Source of the DNA: Callaeas wilsoni
Lineage: Eukaryota > Chordata > Aves > Passeriformes > Callaeidae
NCBI GenBank assembly: GCA_013398955.1
Contig: VWPU01009590.1
Span: 4,822 to 68,821, forward strand
DNA length: 64,000 nt
Reading direction: 5' to 3'
In this document: one piece after another, positions 62,301 through 64,000 of the stretch
Layout: the number at the start of each line of letters is the position of its first letter
How positions within the stretch are numbered: the stretch's first letter is position 1
The notes under the pieces: model-generated
Database searches by the model: none
The model's input: only the letters and a program-made list of their open reading frames with translations
Told to the model about the DNA's origin: nothing
Position numbers and translations under genes: made by a program

Positions 62301-64000
62301 TTAAAGTTTTACATATTCCCTCAGACTCCTCACCCAAAATTTGAGCTTAAGATCACATCTGCTATTATTATTATTTTTCCCTTTCCACCAGTTAGCTCTT
62401 TTTTTGAATGCAACTAAAATTTCATGTTTTCATTTTTACACATTCGTGTTTGATATGTGTAGATTCAAAATGTAAAGTATATAAAACATATGTTCTAAGC
62501 TTTTAAATATTTTTTTAAATTTTAAATTAAAACAACATTTCCTCATTTTGGAGTGATGGATACGCAGGGTAAGGAATAAGTGATGAACCATCACTAATGC
62601 TTTAGGCAAGAGTGTATTGATGTGTTGACATAAGCTGTAAAAAACCAATACTTTAATTGTGTCTCTTTTATAATATAACATGAGTACAAGTTCTTTTTAC
62701 TGGTGAAAAAATTTGTGACACCCACAGAGAAAAGAAAATTGTCTAATAGCATGGGCTGTTAAGGAAAATGTTGAAAACTATTGTAGAACAAGGCAGTTTT
62801 ATTCTTCCCTCTGAATATGCCTGTTGTAGTCAGGTCACCTCTCCTGCTGCAGAATGCATGTAAGATGATCAGGAGGACCCTGAAAACTAAGGCTTTGTTG
62901 TGACATTGGGAATTTTCTGAATTAAGAAATTTAGAAATACTGAAAAGCTTCCTTCTTTTAAGAAAAAAGCTTTGCATTTTGGCAGGGAGAGGATGGACCA
63001 AGAGGAAGGTAGAGGATAATTCTTGAAACACACACAAAAAGGCTGATGCAGCAGGAAAAAAAGGACAGTCCAACAGTTAAGGTCTCCCATTCCCTCAAAT
63101 TTTCCTAGTGATTGCAGGTCAAGCTTCCAAACAAGAATTACTGTCACTGAAAATTAAAATCTGCGAGTAATACTTTTCTTTCTTCACCTAGACTACAGGA
63201 ATAATATACATTGCCTTCATTGAAGACAGTAAAAATTTGTATGTGTTCATATGCAATATAAATTGGGACATAAATCTTAGAGTTTTCTGGGTTCTGACAG
63301 TAACCTGAGGGCAGGGTCTCAAAGCCACTGTCTCCATCCTGTCCTCAGATCCTGCTGCTCCAGTCCACACATCTCACAGGCTCTCTATCAGCCCTGTGAA
63401 AATGGCTGTGGACTTCTGCTCCTCAGTCACTTCTGTGATACTGTGTTCCATGGTGCTGAAAATTAGGGGTGAGCAAGAATTTCACCACTTTCTGACTCAC
63501 TGAAGTTGCACATGAAAGGCACAGAGACAGAGCACCAACAGGCTAGCCAGTGCACAGACCTCCAGAAAGCTTAGCTTCTCCTTAACTAACCAGTATACAG
63601 GATGGTCAAACACATACTCTGTCACTTCAGGTTCTTGTGGTCCCCACAGCACCCAGGCAAGAGGAATACAAAAAATATAGATTTTCTCAATTCAATAAAA
63701 TCTCTATATTTAGTTCAGGCCTTGCTTGATTTAAAAAAAATAAACAAAACACATAGAGGAGAGCAAGTGGGGAAAAAAGAAAAAGGGATATGAAATGAGG
63801 TGTTCTTGGTTATCCCTGGATAAGTTACTTAAAGTAATGTAAGAGAAAAGAACCCTTCTCTCCTCTGCTCCTCTTAATGATGCAGGACATTGTATAAGTC
63901 CTTCCTTGTCCTATGAAAGCTGCACAAGTACTTACAGAGACCCTTACCAAACTTACAAATTACATTTTATAAATATGCTCCTATTACCTGGTTTAAGTGT
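59327..64000. other. AT-rich unique sequence to the window end, no gene seen
   Basis: About 4.7 kb. It contains an interrupted A26 tract at 61821-61847, several T runs (for example near 60620-60645 and 61860-61870) and otherwise unique sequence. The part at about 60660-60860 is of higher complexity and might be conserved. Open frames up to 105 codons carry no motif. The window ends in plain unique sequence. Confidence 0.5.
61821..61847. repeat. Interrupted poly-A tract (A18 G A8)
   Basis: A run of 27 positions with one G at 61839. No AATAAA precedes it at the right distance and no retrocopy is recognisable upstream, so it is called a simple repeat. Confidence 0.95.

Noticed and set aside
1..64000. 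CRISPR array, operons, toxin or defence systems
   Set aside because: There are no regularly spaced identical repeats with unique spacers, no ribosome binding sites and no dense coding. The sequence is eukaryotic in all respects seen.

Overview
This window looks like non-coding nuclear DNA from a bird, most likely a songbird. The main evidence is at least seven fragments of CR1, the dominant avian LINE, at about 8.1, 17.4, 44.4, 50.4, 51.0, 53.9 and 58.9 kb. Several keep the typical CR1 3' terminus of short tandem 'attctgtg/attctatg' words. Two or three LTR-type pieces also fit avian endogenous retroviruses. The rest is AT-rich with scattered microsatellites. There is no sign of bacterial gene density, operons or ribosome binding sites, and no CRISPR array, rRNA or tRNA was seen. 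The species is an inference and cannot be read directly.

Layout: a (CTCCT)n pentanucleotide array fills the first 149 bases and may continue to the left. From 0.15 to 15.3 kb the sequence is mostly unique and AT-rich. It holds one CR1 copy and one open frame at 14.6 kb that looks more protein-like than its neighbours. At 15302-16957 lies the clearest element: a solitary LTR on the minus strand, with TG...CA ends and a perfect 5-bp target duplication (CCTTG). It carries the only strongly GC- and CpG-rich patch in the window. A CR1 copy follows at 17.4 kb, then 13 kb of plain sequence with one perfect 14-bp-stem hairpin. At 30.7-31.0 kb are two tandem duplications around a TATA-like box, probably the U3 part of another LTR. 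At 34.0 kb is a G/T-rich low-complexity block with a canonical G-quadruplex motif. At 41.9 kb is a truncated copy of a common avian LTR. At 44.4 kb a CR1 copy still shows a frameshifted ORF2 C-terminus. From 50 to 64 kb there are more CR1 pieces and simple repeats.

I found no protein-coding gene I would stand behind. The open frames present are short (mostly under 110 codons), lack family motifs, and are what chance gives in 64 kb, apart from CR1 ORF2 remnants. The window is best read as a gene desert or part of a very large intron. No genes work together here and I do not see a new biological system. The observations worth checking are repeat architecture, the LTR-borne CpG patch, the G-quadruplex motif, the possible exon at 14.6 kb and a few candidate conserved non-coding stretches.
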